64,000 nucleotides of DNA from Streptomyces smaragdinus (lineage in GTDB: Bacteria; Actinomycetota; Actinomycetes; Streptomycetales; Streptomycetaceae), in the NCBI RefSeq assembly GCF_009604385.1, contig NZ_WEGJ01000004.1, positions 186,001-250,000 on the forward strand. Direction: 5' to 3'. The notes beneath the pieces were generated by a model. The model was not told where the DNA came from. It was given only the letters and a program-made list of their open reading frames with translations, and ran no database searches. Shown here piece after piece: positions 52,977-62,366 of the stretch. Within the stretch, counting starts at the first letter, position 1. Every line of letters starts with the position of its first letter. The position numbers and the translations under genes are program-made.

Positions 52977-54218
52977 ATGAACAGTCACGAGGACCGGTTG
53001 AGCACCCGGCAGACGGCCGAGCGGCTCGGGGTGAAGCCGGAGACCGTCTACGCGTACGTCAGCCGCGGACTGCTGACCAGCCACAAGTCACCCGGCAGCC
53101 GGGGCAGCACGTTCGACGCGAAGGAGGTCGACGCACTCGCCCGGCGGCACAGCCGCCCGGTGGCCACGGGCGCCGGGACGGACGGCGTCGCGCCCGGTAC
53201 GACGACGATCCGCACCGGCATCACATTGATCGACCGTGACCGCTACTTCTTCCGCGGGGTGGACGCGACCGCCCTGGCGACGGCGTATCCGTACGAGGAG
53301 GCGGCCGACTGGCTGTGGACGGGACGCATCACCCCGGGCCTGCGGTTCACCGCCCCGGAGGAGCTGCTGTCCGCGACGACCGCCGCCGTCGCCGCGCTCC
53401 CCGCGCACGCCGGCCCCGTCGACCGGCTGCGCGCCGCGGCCGTCGCCGCCGCCGCGGCCGACCCGCTGCGCTTTGATCTGTCCGCGGAGTCCGTGCACGC
53501 CGCGGCGCGCGGGCTGATCGCGGCGTTCGCCGGCTCCCCGCCGGTGATCGGACGCACCCACCGGGCGGACGCCCCGATCGCCCGCCGGCTGTGGGCCCGG
53601 CTCAGCCCCGCCCGGCCCGAGCCCGCGGCGCTGCGCGTGCTGGACACCGCCCTGGTGCTGCTGATCGACCACGATCTCGCCGCCTCCACGCTCGCCGCCC
53701 GCGTCGCGGCCTCGGCCCGCGCCAATCCGTACGCCGTCGTGTCGACCGGCCTGTCCGCGCTGGACGGCCCCCTGCACGGCGCCGCGAGCGGGCTGGCGCA
53801 CCGGATGCTCCTCGACGTCCTGGAGCGCGGCGCGGCGCCGGTGGTCTCGGAGCACTTCCGGGCCGGTCACCGGGTCCCGGGCCTCGGCCACCGGCTGTAT
53901 CCCGGCGAGGACCCGCGCGCCCAGGTGCTGTTCGCGCTGCTGGACGAGGTGCCGGGAGCGCGCGGGGCGCTGGACGCGGCGCAGGACGTCGTCGAGATCT
54001 CCGCGCGCCACACCCCGCTGCACGCCAACGTCGACCTCGCGCTCGCCGTGCTGTCCGTCACCGCGGGCATGCCGGCGGAGGCGGGGGAGACGGTCTTCGC
54101 GGTGGCGCGGACGGCGGGCTGGATCGCGCACGCGCTGGAGGAGTACGAGGAGCGCCCGCTGCGGATGCGCCCCAGCGGGAGTTACGCGGGCCCCCGCCCG
54201 CCGCAGCCGCTGCCGTGA
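52977..54218 (+). CDS. Citrate synthase-like protein with N-terminal HTH domain
   Basis: 413 aa. Residues 1-60 form a MerR/excisionase-like HTH: LSTRQTAERLGVKPETVYAYVSRGLL. The rest (about 75-413) is citrate synthase-like, with GPLHGAAS, GLGHRLYPGEDPR and PLHANVDLAL, so the His-His-Asp set is complete. It may be an enzyme that also binds DNA, or a repressor sensing citrate-pathway metabolites. No Shine-Dalgarno sequence is seen. A GTG at 52965 is an alternative start. Confidence 0.88.
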   Translation: MNSHEDRLSTRQTAERLGVKPETVYAYVSRGLLTSHKSPGSRGSTFDAKEVDALARRHSRPVATGAGTDGVAPGTTTIRTGITLIDRDRYFFRGVDATALATAYPYEEAADWLWTGRITPGLRFTAPEELLSATTAAVAALPAHAGPVDRLRAAAVAAAAADPLRFDLSAESVHAAARGLIAAFAGSPPVIGRTHRADAPIARRLWARLSPARPEPAALRVLDTALVLLIDHDLAASTLAARVAASARANPYAVVSTGLSALDGPLHGAASGLAHRMLLDVLERGAAPVVSEHFRAGHRVPGLGHRLYPGEDPRAQVLFALLDEVPGARGALDAAQDVVEISARHTPLHANVDLALAVLSVTAGMPAEAGETVFAVARTAGWIAHALEEYEERPLRMRPSGSYAGPRPPQPLP

Positions 54219-54237
54219 CCGGCGGGACGGCGGCGCG

Positions 54238-55233
54238 TCACACCGCGGACGGACCGGCCCCCACCAGTGCCGTGACCGCCGTCCGCGCCACCCGTTCGAC
54301 GAGCGCTATGCCGTCCTCGCGGGTGCGCTGATCCGCCGACAGTACGCTCACCAACAGCTCGTGCCCCTCGTACGCGACCACGCCGATGCTGTTGACGTCC
54401 CACAGTTTCGTCCGGGTACGCGGCAGCCAGCCGTTCTTCAGGATCCGGTCGGCGCCCGGATCGGAGGCGGCGGTGACCCCCCAGTCCTGGCCCGGGACGA
54501 TCGAGCCCATGAGGGAGCGTATGTAGTCCCGTGCCGCCGCGGTGAGCGGCGAGTCGTCGCCGAACACGGCCTGGAGCAGGGTGATCTGGTCCGCGGCGGT
54601 GGTCTGGGTGAGTCCCCAGGTGCCCCAGTCGCCGGCCGTGGTGTGGCCGAGACCGAGGGTGTCGTTGGCGGCGTCGAGGGCGCGCGGGCCGCCGAGGTCG
54701 CTCCACAGGACGTCCGTCGCGTCGTTGTCGCTCTGCCGGATCATCTTCTCGGCGAGCTGCCGCTGCCCCGGGGTGAGCGCGATGCCGCCGTGGCCGCGCA
54801 GGAGCAGCGCCGCCAGGATGTCCACCTTGACGATGCTCGCGGTGTCGTAGGTACCGGTCCGCTCGCCGTACCGGGCCCGTACGCCGGTCCCCAGGTCCTC
54901 GACGGCCAGCGTGTAGCGGCCGGTGTGCGGACCGAGCGCGTCGAGGGCCTCGCGGACCGCGGTCACCGGATCGACGGCCGGCCGCGCGGTGGTGGGCGCG
55001 GGCGTCGGCGAGGGGGACGGGGTCCGCGAGGCGGCGATCCACGGGAACGACTGCGCCGGGGACGGCACATGGGACGCCGCCTGCGTCCGGGTCCCGGCGT
55101 TCACGCTGTCCGAGGGACGCCCGGCGTCACCGCCCGAGGCCGGTGATCCCCCGGCACCGAGGGCGGCGGTCACGGCGATCAGCGCGGCGGCGGCCGCCGG
55201 ACGCCGTACCCTCCACGTCCCCGGAAGCTCCAT
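54238..55233 (-). CDS. Secreted class A beta-lactamase-like serine hydrolase
   Basis: 331 aa. Signal peptide/anchor to about residue 30, then a Ser/Thr/Pro-rich linker (to about 90). The fold carries SxxK (TASIVKVD) and SDN (QSDNDAT) motifs. The third motif, KTG, is replaced by KNG in LKNGWLP. This resembles secreted class A-related serine hydrolases, which may act on peptidoglycan rather than beta-lactams. GGGAGGGG precedes the ATG. Confidence 0.82.
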   Translation of the reverse strand: MELPGTWRVRRPAAAAALIAVTAALGAGGSPASGGDAGRPSDSVNAGTRTQAASHVPSPAQSFPWIAASRTPSPSPTPAPTTARPAVDPVTAVREALDALGPHTGRYTLAVEDLGTGVRARYGERTGTYDTASIVKVDILAALLLRGHGGIALTPGQRQLAEKMIRQSDNDATDVLWSDLGGPRALDAANDTLGLGHTTAGDWGTWGLTQTTAADQITLLQAVFGDDSPLTAAARDYIRSLMGSIVPGQDWGVTAASDPGADRILKNGWLPRTRTKLWDVNSIGVVAYEGHELLVSVLSADQRTREDGIALVERVARTAVTALVGAGPSAV

Positions 55234-55443
55234 CCCGGCGTCCCCTCCCCTGCGGCGGGCGACGCCCCGAACACCGCGTGAACAGGTACAACGCCCGTGG
55301 CGGCAACGCTATCCCGCAGGTCACCGCAGGTGAACCCGTGTTCGACGGCGCTGTTATGCCATTGAGACGCGCGAGGGCACGGTTCGGTGCCGCGCGTGTC
55401 CGGCGCCGCACGATCCGTCACGAGGTCCGGCGGGTACGCCGGC

Positions 55444-55899
55444 TCACTGGTCGGTGAACAGGTCGGACGGCAGGCTCGGGAAGTCGGAGGGCAGATCGGT
55501 CGGGAAGCCGGACGGCAGGTCCGACGGCAGGCTCGGGAAGTCGCTGGGCAGCCCGCTGGGCATGGTCGGCAGCTGCACGGACGGATTCGAGCCCCCGTCC
55601 TTGTCGCCCCCGCCGTCGCCGTCGTCCCCGCCGGACAGCGCGAACGCGACGACACCCCCCAGCACCAGCACACCGGCGACCGCGGCGGCGATGACCGGGC
55701 CACGCCGCGGCCCGCCGCCCGACGACGGGGGAGGCGGCGGACCCGGCGGCGGACCGCCGAACCCCTCGGGCGGACCGCCGAAGCCGCCACCGGGCGGGCC
55801 GAGTCCGCCGTCGGAAGGCGGACCCCCGTAACCGCCGCCGGGCGGACCGCCCGGCGGCGGCGGAGGCGTGGGCGGGGAACCGGGCGGCGGAAAGCTCAT
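55444..55899 (-). CDS. Proline/glycine-rich single-pass membrane protein
   Basis: 151 aa. The N-terminal half is almost pure Pro/Gly (PPPPGGPPGGGYGG type). One TM helix (VIAAAVAGVLVLGGVVAFAL) spans about residues 69-88, then an Asp/Gly spacer and a C-terminal repeat of LPSDFPSLPSDL units. No catalytic motif. Composition matches many Streptomyces membrane proteins; the function is unknown. Confidence 0.65.
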   Translation of the reverse strand: MSFPPPGSPPTPPPPPGGPPGGGYGGPPSDGGLGPPGGGFGGPPEGFGGPPPGPPPPPSSGGGPRRGPVIAAAVAGVLVLGGVVAFALSGGDDGDGGGDKDGGSNPSVQLPTMPSGLPSDFPSLPSDLPSGFPTDLPSDFPSLPSDLFTDQ

Positions 55900-56008
55900 G
55901 CGACCAGCATGGGCGGTTACGCCCGGAAATCACACCACCGTGACCGACCCGCGACATTCCCCGCGCCTGAACCACACATTCCGGCCGAAGGGCCAAAAGC
56001 CGGACGCG

Positions 56009-57172
56009 TCAGGCGCCCAGCAGGTGCTCCATAGCCAGCTGGTCGAGCTGCTCGAAGGCCATCCCGCGCTTCGCGGCCGCCTCCACGTCGAACTCCTCGA
56101 ACGCGCTCTTGTCGGCGAGCAGACCGGCCAGGCCCGCCTCGTCCGCCGTGGGCTGCGCCAGCTGGTCGAGCCGGCTGTCGAGCAGCGCCTGCTGAACCTT
56201 GGGGTCGGCGCGGAAGGCGGCGGAGCGCTCCTTGAGGATCAGGTAGTTGCGCATGCAGCCGGCCGCCGACGCCCAGACGCCGCCGAAGTCCTCAGTCCGC
56301 GGGGGCTTGAAGTCGAAGTGGCGCATGCCGGCGTAGCCGGCGCTCTCGAGCAGGTCGACGAGCCAGAACGCGGAGCGCAGGTCACCGGCGCCGAAGCGCA
56401 GGTCCTGGTCGTACTTGATGCCGCTCTGCCCGTTGAGGTCGATGTGGAAGAGCTTGTCCGCCCACAGCGCCTGCGCGATGCCGTGCGGGAAGTTCAGACC
56501 GGCCATCTGCTCGTGGCCGACCTCGGGGTTCACACCGAACAGCTCGGAGCGCTCGAGGCGCTCGATGAACGCCAGCGCATGGCCGACGGTGGGCAGCAGG
56601 ATGTCGCCGCGCGGCTCGTTGGGCTTGGGCTCGATCGCGAAGCGCAGGTCGTAGCCCTGCTCGGTGACGTACTCGGCGAGGAGGTCGAAGGCCTCCTTCA
56701 TCCGGTCCAGGGCGCCGCGGACGTCCTTGGCGGCGCCCGACTCGGCGCCCTCCCGGCCGCCCCAGGCGACGTAGGTGGTGGCGCCCAGCTCGACGGCCAG
56801 GTCGATGTTGCGGATCGTCTTGCGCAGCGCGTAGCGGCGGACGTCGCGGTCGTTGGCGGTGAAGGCGCCGTCCTTGAAGACGGGGTGGGTGAAGAGGTTC
56901 GTGGTGGCCATCGGGACCTTCATGCCCGTGGACTCCAGCGCCTGGCGGAAGCGCTTGACGACGGCCTCGCGCTCGGCGTCCGAGGAGCCGAAGGGGATCA
57001 GGTCGTCGTCGTGGAAGGTGACGCCGTACGCGCCGAGCTCCGCCAGCTTCTCGACGGTCTCGACCGGGTCGAGCGCCGGGCGGGTGGCCTCGCCGAACGG
57101 GTCGCGGCCCTGCCAGCCGACGGTCCACAGACCGAACGTGAACTTGTCCTGGGGGGTGGGGGTGTACGTCAT
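56009..57172 (-). CDS. xylA: Xylose isomerase
   Basis: 387-aa class I xylose isomerase (D-xylose to D-xylulose), very close to known Streptomyces enzymes. [12 protein letters not shown] contains the catalytic His; metal ligands lie in [23 protein letters not shown] and HIDLNGQ. GGAGGG precedes the ATG. Divergent from xylB, with a shared regulatory region at 57258-57301. Confidence 0.97.
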   Translation of the reverse strand: MTYTPTPQDKFTFGLWTVGWQGRDPFGEATRPALDPVETVEKLAELGAYGVTFHDDDLIPFGSSDAEREAVVKRFRQALESTGMKVPMATTNLFTHPVFKDGAFTANDRDVRRYALRKTIRNIDLAVELGATTYVAWGGREGAESGAAKDVRGALDRMKEAFDLLAEYVTEQGYDLRFAIEPKPNEPRGDILLPTVGHALAFIERLERSELFGVNPEVGHEQMAGLNFPHGIAQALWADKLFHIDLNGQSGIKYDQDLRFGAGDLRSAFWLVDLLESAGYAGMRHFDFKPPRTEDFGGVWASAAGCMRNYLILKERSAAFRADPKVQQALLDSRLDQLAQPTADEAGLAGLLADKSAFEEFDVEAAAKRGMAFEQLDQLAMEHLLGA

Positions 57173-57257
57173 GGCGCCCTCCGTGGCTCCGGGACGCCGG
57201 CCGAGCGGGCGGCGGTCGCCGCCGGTCAGTCGTCATCCATCTGTCATCGCTCCGACC

Positions 57258-57301
57258 ATTTCGTTAGAGCGTTTTACAAATTAGTATGCCCGTCGAGTCA
57301 A
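57258..57301. promoter_or_regulatory. Overlapping xylA/xylB divergent promoters
   Basis: Minus strand for xylA: TTGACT (57301-57296), 17-bp spacer, TGTAAA (57278-57273). Plus strand for xylB: TTTCGT (57259-57264), 17-bp spacer, TAGTAT (57282-57287). The AT-rich core also contains the loose inverted repeat ATTTCGT...ACAAAT, a possible ROK/XylR site. Confidence 0.5.
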
Positions 57302-57330
57302 GGGAAGAGCGCACGGCACGGAGGTTTGCA

Positions 57331-58755
57331 ATGGGGCCGCTCGTCGTAGGGGTGGACAGCTCCACCCAGTCCACCAAGGTGCTGGTCGTGGAGGCGGACA
57401 CCGGCCGTGTCGTCGCCCGGTCGCAGGCGCCGCACACCGTGACCGGGGCCGGCGGGGCGCGGGAGAGTGACCCGCGCGGCTGGTGGGACGCGCTCGCCAC
57501 GGCCCTGGCCGGCTGCGGCGACGTGGTCCGGGAGGCGGCCGCCGTGTCGATCGGCGGTCAGCAGCACGGTCTGGTCACCCTGGACGCCGCCGGCGAGCCG
57601 GTCCGCCCGGCGATGCTGTGGAACGACGTCCGCTCCGCCCCGCAGCGCGACCGGCTGGTCGCGGAGCTCGGCGGCGCGAAGGAGTGGGCCGAGCGCACGG
57701 GCAGCGTCCCGGCGCCGTCCTTCACGGTGACCAAGTGGGCGTGGCTGCGGGACAACGAGCCGGAGGCGGCCGCCGCCACCGCGGCCGTGCGGCTCCCCCA
57801 CGACTATCTGACGGAGCGCCTCACCGGCACGGGCACGACCGACCGCGGTGACGCCTCGGGCACCGGCTGGTGGGACTCCCGCTCCGGGGCGTACGACTCC
57901 CGGACGCTGGAGCACGTCGGCCTGGACGCCGCCCTGCTGCCCCGCGTCGTGGCGCCGGGCGAGGCCGCGGGCACGGTACGGGCGGGTCTCCCGCTGCCGG
58001 AGGGCATCCTCGTCGCCCCCGGCACCGGCGACAACATGGCGGCGGCGCTGGGGCTGGGGCTGCGCCCCGGTCAGCCGGTGCTGAGCCTGGGCACCTCCGG
58101 CACGGTGTACGCGGTGACCGGCGAGCGGCCGGTGGACCCCACCGGGACGGTCGCCGGTTTCGCGGACGCGGGCGGCGGCTGGCTGCCGCTGGCGGCCACC
58201 CTCAACTGCACGCAGGCGGTGGACCGGTTCGCGGCGCTGCTGAGCCTGGCCCGGGAGGACGTCGAGGCGGGGTCCGGGGCCGTGGTGCTGCCCTTCCTCG
58301 ACGGCGAGCGGACGCCCGACCTGCCGCACGCCTCCGGGCTGCTGTACGGGCTGCGGCACGACACGACGCCCGGTCAGCTGCTGCAGTCCGCGTACGACGG
58401 CGCGGTGTACGCGCTGCTGACGGCGCTCGACCGGGTGACCGGGCCGGAGGCGGCCGACGACGAACCGATCCTGCTGATCGGCGGCGGCGCGCAGGGCGTC
58501 GCATGGCGCGACACCGTACGCCGGCTCAGCGGCCGCGCCGTCCGGGTGCCGCAGGTGCGTGAGGCGGTGGCCCTGGGGGCGGCCGCTCAGGCGGCGGGGC
58601 TGCTCCTCGGCGAGGACCCGGCCGCCGTGGCGCGCCGCTGGGGGACGGCCGAGGGGCCCTCGTACGGGGCGGTGCCGAGGGACGACGAAACGCTGCAGCG
58701 CATCGCCTCGGTCCTCGAGGACGGCGATGCGCTGCTGCGGCGGCCCGGCGCGTGA
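57331..58755 (+). CDS. xylB: Xylulokinase
   Basis: 474-aa FGGY kinase phosphorylating D-xylulose to xylulose-5-phosphate. It has the VVGVDSSTQSTKV phosphate motif near residue 6, SIGGQQHGLV near 75, WNDVRS, SLGTSGTVYAV, and LIGGGAQGVAWRD near 395. GGAGGTTTGCA precedes the ATG at 57331; upstream in-frame codons are unlikely. With xylA it completes xylose entry into the pentose phosphate pathway. No xylose transporter gene is in the window. Confidence 0.95.
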   Translation: MGPLVVGVDSSTQSTKVLVVEADTGRVVARSQAPHTVTGAGGARESDPRGWWDALATALAGCGDVVREAAAVSIGGQQHGLVTLDAAGEPVRPAMLWNDVRSAPQRDRLVAELGGAKEWAERTGSVPAPSFTVTKWAWLRDNEPEAAAATAAVRLPHDYLTERLTGTGTTDRGDASGTGWWDSRSGAYDSRTLEHVGLDAALLPRVVAPGEAAGTVRAGLPLPEGILVAPGTGDNMAAALGLGLRPGQPVLSLGTSGTVYAVTGERPVDPTGTVAGFADAGGGWLPLAATLNCTQAVDRFAALLSLAREDVEAGSGAVVLPFLDGERTPDLPHASGLLYGLRHDTTPGQLLQSAYDGAVYALLTALDRVTGPEAADDEPILLIGGGAQGVAWRDTVRRLSGRAVRVPQVREAVALGAAAQAAGLLLGEDPAAVARRWGTAEGPSYGAVPRDDETLQRIASVLEDGDALLRRPGA

Positions 58756-58772
58756 ACGCCGGGGACGGGGGG

Positions 58773-60377
58773 TCAGAGGTGAACCGACGGTCCCCCGTTC
58801 CCGTTCTCGCCGCCCTTGGTGAACACCGCCACGCCCGCGGCGAGGACGGCGACCACCCCGGCGCAGGTGAGCGCGAGGCCCATACCGGAGATGAAGGAGC
58901 CGTGGACCACGTCGGTGATCCGCTCCACGACCCCGGCGGGCGTGCCCTTCGGCTGCGGCGGCACGTAGCCGACCTCGGCGGCGCTCGTCAGCCCCGCCTC
59001 CGCCTTGGCGTCCAGCGGGGGCAGGCCGGCCCGCTGCCAGCGCTCGGGCAGCGTGGTGCCCACCCGGGAGGCCATCACGGCGCCGAGGACGGCGGTGCCC
59101 AGGCTGCCGCCGACCTGCATCGCCGCCTGCTGGAGTCCGCCGGCGACCCCGGCGTGCTCCAGCGGGGCGTTGCCGACGATGACCTCCGTCGCGCCGACCA
59201 TCACGGGCGCGAGGCCGAGGCCGAGCAGGGCGAACCACAGGGCCGTCACGGCCGTACCGGTGTCCGCGTCCAGGGTGGACATGCCGAACATGGCGATCGC
59301 GGTGAGCACCATGGCGCCGACGAGCGGGACCCGCGGGCCCACCTTCGTGATGAGCGCGCCGGCCAGCGGGGACGCGACGATCATGCCGCCGGTGAGCGGC
59401 AGCAGTCGGAGCCCGCTGTCCACGGGGCTGAGCCCGTGCACGTTCTGCAGGAAGAACGTGACGAAGAAAAGTCCGCCCATGAATCCGAACGCCATCAGCA
59501 CCATGAGCACGGTGCCGGCGGACAGGGCGGCGGACCGGAACATGGACAGCGGCAGCAGCGGCTCGCGGGCCCTGGTCTCCCAGAGGACGAACAGCAGGAA
59601 GCCCACCACCGCGGCGCCCAGGAAGCCCAGCGTGCTCCCGTCCGACCAGCCCCAGAGGGGAGCCTTGATCAGCGACCAGATGAGGCTGAACATCGAGACG
59701 GACAGCAGCACGATGCCCGGCAGGTCGAAGGAGCGCGGGGCGTGCTCGGCGCGGTGGTCCAGCAGGATCACCAGGCCCAGCAGCAGCGCGACGACGCCGA
59801 CGGGGACGTTGACGAAGAACACCGACTCCCAGCTGACGTGCTCCACGAGCAGCCCGCCGACGATCGGGCCGGCGGCCGTGGACGCGCCGATGACGGCGCC
59901 CCAGATGCCGATGGCGGCGTTCAGCTTCTCGGCCGGGAAGGAGGCCCGCAGCAGTCCGAGGGCCGCGGGCATCAGCAGGGCGCCGAACAGGCCCTGGAAG
60001 ACGCGGAAGACGATGACCGCCGTCACGCTGCCGGACAGCCCGATGGCCCCCGAGGCGGCGGCGAAGCCGACGATGCCGACGAGGAACGTCTGCCGGTGGC
60101 CGAAGCGGTCACCGAGCTTGCCGGCGGTGATGAGGGAGACCGCCAGGGCGAGCAGATAGGCGTTGGTGATCCACTGGACGTCCGCCAGGGAGGCGCCGAG
60201 GTCCTGCTGGATGGCGGGGTTCGCGATCGCGACGATGGTGCCGTCGAGGGCGACCATCATCACGCCGATGGCGACGGCGAAGAGCGTGAGCCAGGGATGG
60301 CCGCGGAACCCGGTCCGCCGCGGCGCGGCCGGCTCCGCGGGCTCTTTGGAGAGGGTCAAGGTGGACTTACTGGTCAT
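58773..60377 (-). CDS. MFS exporter (DHA2, 14-TM drug transporter)
   Basis: 534-aa drug:H+ antiporter of the DHA2 (14 TM) class. Motif A GKLGDRFGHRQ, motif B near VFRVFQGLFGALLMP, motif C-like GPIVGGLLVEHVSW, and the N-terminal LDGTIVAIANPAIQQDLG (motif D1). It exports toxic compounds by proton exchange. The ATG at 60377 has no ribosome site but sits 7 bases from a TACTGT -10 box, so the mRNA is probably leaderless. A TetR-type palindrome lies inside its promoter. Confidence 0.92.
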   Translation of the reverse strand: MTSKSTLTLSKEPAEPAAPRRTGFRGHPWLTLFAVAIGVMMVALDGTIVAIANPAIQQDLGASLADVQWITNAYLLALAVSLITAGKLGDRFGHRQTFLVGIVGFAAASGAIGLSGSVTAVIVFRVFQGLFGALLMPAALGLLRASFPAEKLNAAIGIWGAVIGASTAAGPIVGGLLVEHVSWESVFFVNVPVGVVALLLGLVILLDHRAEHAPRSFDLPGIVLLSVSMFSLIWSLIKAPLWGWSDGSTLGFLGAAVVGFLLFVLWETRAREPLLPLSMFRSAALSAGTVLMVLMAFGFMGGLFFVTFFLQNVHGLSPVDSGLRLLPLTGGMIVASPLAGALITKVGPRVPLVGAMVLTAIAMFGMSTLDADTGTAVTALWFALLGLGLAPVMVGATEVIVGNAPLEHAGVAGGLQQAAMQVGGSLGTAVLGAVMASRVGTTLPERWQRAGLPPLDAKAEAGLTSAAEVGYVPPQPKGTPAGVVERITDVVHGSFISGMGLALTCAGVVAVLAAGVAVFTKGGENGNGGPSVHL

Positions 60378-60384
60378 CTGATCG

Positions 60385-60414
60385 ACAGTAGTGTCAGTGA
60401 CTGACATTTGCCAA
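60385..60414 (-). promoter_or_regulatory. MFS exporter promoter with nested TetR operator
   Basis: TTGGCA (60414-60409), 18-bp spacer, TACTGT (60390-60385). The perfect 15-bp palindrome TGTCAGTGACTGACA (60392-60406) fills the spacer. Binding would exclude RNA polymerase. The adjacent TetR gene is the probable repressor. Confidence 0.65.
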
Positions 60415-60516
60415 ACGCGTCGGCCGCGACGACGCGAAGACGAGGTGAACGCGGCGGAAGACGGTGCTCGCGCCGCCGGTAAGCTGTGCCGCGACCAGCG
60501 GAAAGGCGGCGGGGAA

Positions 60517-61152
60517 TTGACCGGTCTGCGGGAGCGGAAGAAGCAGCGCACGCGTGAGGCGCTGATCCGGTCCGCCGTCGAGCTGTTCGTGGAGCGGGGC
60601 TTCGACCGGACGACGGTCGACGAGATCGCGGCGGCCGTCGGTGTGTCGCAGCGCACCTTCTTCCGTTACTTCGCGACGAAGGAGGAGGCCGCCTTCGCGA
60701 TCCAGGACATGGTCGAGTCGGCCTACTACGCGGAGGTCTGCCGCCGTCCCGCCGCCGAGCCCCCGGCCACCGTGCTGCGGGCGTCGATCGAGCGGGTGTG
60801 GGACGGCATGGCGCAGACCGTGGCGGAGACCGTTTCGGTGACGCTGTACACCCGTATGTGGCACGTCATCGAATCGACGCCCGCCCTCGTCGCGGAGGCG
60901 CTGCGCCGTTCCACCGTCATGTCCGAGCAGCTGGCCGAGGAGATCGCCCGCCGGGAGGGCGTGGACCTCGACACGGACCCCCGCCCCCGCGTCCTGGTGG
61001 CCGCCTTCAGCGCCGTCACCCAGGCCGCCGCACGCCGGTGGGGGACGGGCGACGACATGACACTGGCGTCCGCCCGCGCCACGACCATGGCCTACCTCGA
61101 CCAGCTGCAGCCCTCGCTGGGGAGCACCTGGCACCGCGGGACGTCCGCGTGA
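60517..61152 (+). CDS. TetR-family repressor of MFS exporter
   Basis: 211 aa, TetR HTH at the N terminus: LRERKKQRTREALIRSAVELF then TVDEIAAAVGVSQRTFFRYFATKEE. The C-terminal ligand domain is of the TetR_C class seen with drug exporters. The TTG at 60517 with GGAAAGG upstream is preferred because the protein then starts at the usual LTGLRERKK. A GTG at 60445 is the alternative. Divergent from the MFS gene, with the palindrome between them; stop overlaps the ROK start (GTGA). Confidence 0.88.
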   Translation: MTGLRERKKQRTREALIRSAVELFVERGFDRTTVDEIAAAVGVSQRTFFRYFATKEEAAFAIQDMVESAYYAEVCRRPAAEPPATVLRASIERVWDGMAQTVAETVSVTLYTRMWHVIESTPALVAEALRRSTVMSEQLAEEIARREGVDLDTDPRPRVLVAAFSAVTQAAARRWGTGDDMTLASARATTMAYLDQLQPSLGSTWHRGTSA

Positions 61153-62342
61153 GCGCTCCCGCGCCCGGCACGCAGCAGGCGATGCGCCGGCGCAACCTCT
61201 CCCTCGTCCTGCACGCGCTGGCCGCCGAGGACTCCCTGTCCCGGGCCGCCGTCGCCACCCGGATCGGGCTGACCCGCGCCGGGGTCTCCGCCCTCGTCGA
61301 CGAGCTGCTGCGCGGCGGGCTGATCGTCGAGCTGGGCCCGGGCCGGCCGGGCACCGTGGGCCGCCCCGGCAGCGCGCTGGCGCTCAACGACCAGGGCCCG
61401 TGCGGGATAGGCGCGGAGATCGGCGTCGATCATCTGGCCGTCTGCGTGGTCGACCTGCGCGGCGCCGTCCGCGCCCGGATCGCGGTAGACGCCGCCAACC
61501 GCGGCCGTGCGCCCGGACCCGTACTGGCCGAGCTGGACGGACTGCTGCGCAAGATCACCGCCCGGGCCCGCCGCGAGGGCCTGACGCCCGCCGGGCTGGG
61601 CGTGGCGGTGCCGGGGCTGGTGGACCGCGACCAGTGCGTCGTACGGGCGCCGAACCTCGGCTGGCGGGCCGTGGACGTCCGGCAACTGCTGGCCACCTCG
61701 CTGCCCGTCACGGTCGACAACGAGGCCAACGTCGGCGCGCTGACGGAGCTGCGCGAGACGCAGTGGCGGGACTTCGTCCACGTGTCCGCGGAGATCGGGA
61801 TCGGCGCCGCCGTGGTGGTGGACGGTGAACTGCTGCGCGGCACGCACGGGTTCGCCGGCGAGCTGGGCCACGTACCGGTGCACCCGGACGGGCCGGACTG
61901 CGCCTGCGGCGGGCGGGGCTGCCTGGAGCAGTACGCCGGCGAGGAGGCGGTGCTGCGGGCCTGCGGGATACCGCCGGAGCGGGCCGCGCGCGAGCATCCG
62001 GGACCGGGCGGGCGGATCGCGCTTCTGGCGCGGCGGGCGCAGGACGGGGACGCGGCGGTCGTGACGGCGCTGGACGGGGCCGGCACGGCGCTCGGCATCG
62101 CGCTGTCCGGTGTGGTGAACCTCCTGGACCCGCAGGCGGTGGTCCTCGGCGGCGCCCTGGCGGGGCTCGCGCCCTGGGTGCTGCCCGCCGTGGAGCGTGA
62201 GCTGGGCACCCGCCTCGCGGACCGGGCCCGCACCGTACGGCTGGCGGTGTCGCGCACCGCCGGCGAGGGCCCGCTGCTGGGGGCCGCGCACCGGGTGGTG
62301 CAGTCGGTCCTGGACGATCCGGCGGCCGTCGCCCGCCTCTGA
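61149..62342 (+). CDS. ROK-family transcriptional repressor (XylR-like)
   Basis: 397 aa. An N-terminal winged HTH (LSRAAVATRIGLTRAGVSALVDELL) is followed by a ROK sugar-kinase-like domain with GIGAAVVVDGELLRGTHGFAGELGH and the zinc motif CACGGRGCLEQYAG. It probably binds a sugar and releases DNA; the best target is xylA/xylB, whose promoters lie 3.8 kb upstream. The GTG overlaps the TetR stop (GTGA). Confidence 0.9.
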   Translation: MSAPAPGTQQAMRRRNLSLVLHALAAEDSLSRAAVATRIGLTRAGVSALVDELLRGGLIVELGPGRPGTVGRPGSALALNDQGPCGIGAEIGVDHLAVCVVDLRGAVRARIAVDAANRGRAPGPVLAELDGLLRKITARARREGLTPAGLGVAVPGLVDRDQCVVRAPNLGWRAVDVRQLLATSLPVTVDNEANVGALTELRETQWRDFVHVSAEIGIGAAVVVDGELLRGTHGFAGELGHVPVHPDGPDCACGGRGCLEQYAGEEAVLRACGIPPERAAREHPGPGGRIALLARRAQDGDAAVVTALDGAGTALGIALSGVVNLLDPQAVVLGGALAGLAPWVLPAVERELGTRLADRARTVRLAVSRTAGEGPLLGAAHRVVQSVLDDPAAVARL

Positions 62343-62366
62343 ACCGGGACAGACGTACAACTACCG

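Noticed and set aside
60377..60407. Upstream ATG at 60407 as MFS start
   Set aside because: It would place the TetR palindrome inside coding sequence; the start at 60377 fits the -10 spacing and the usual N terminus.
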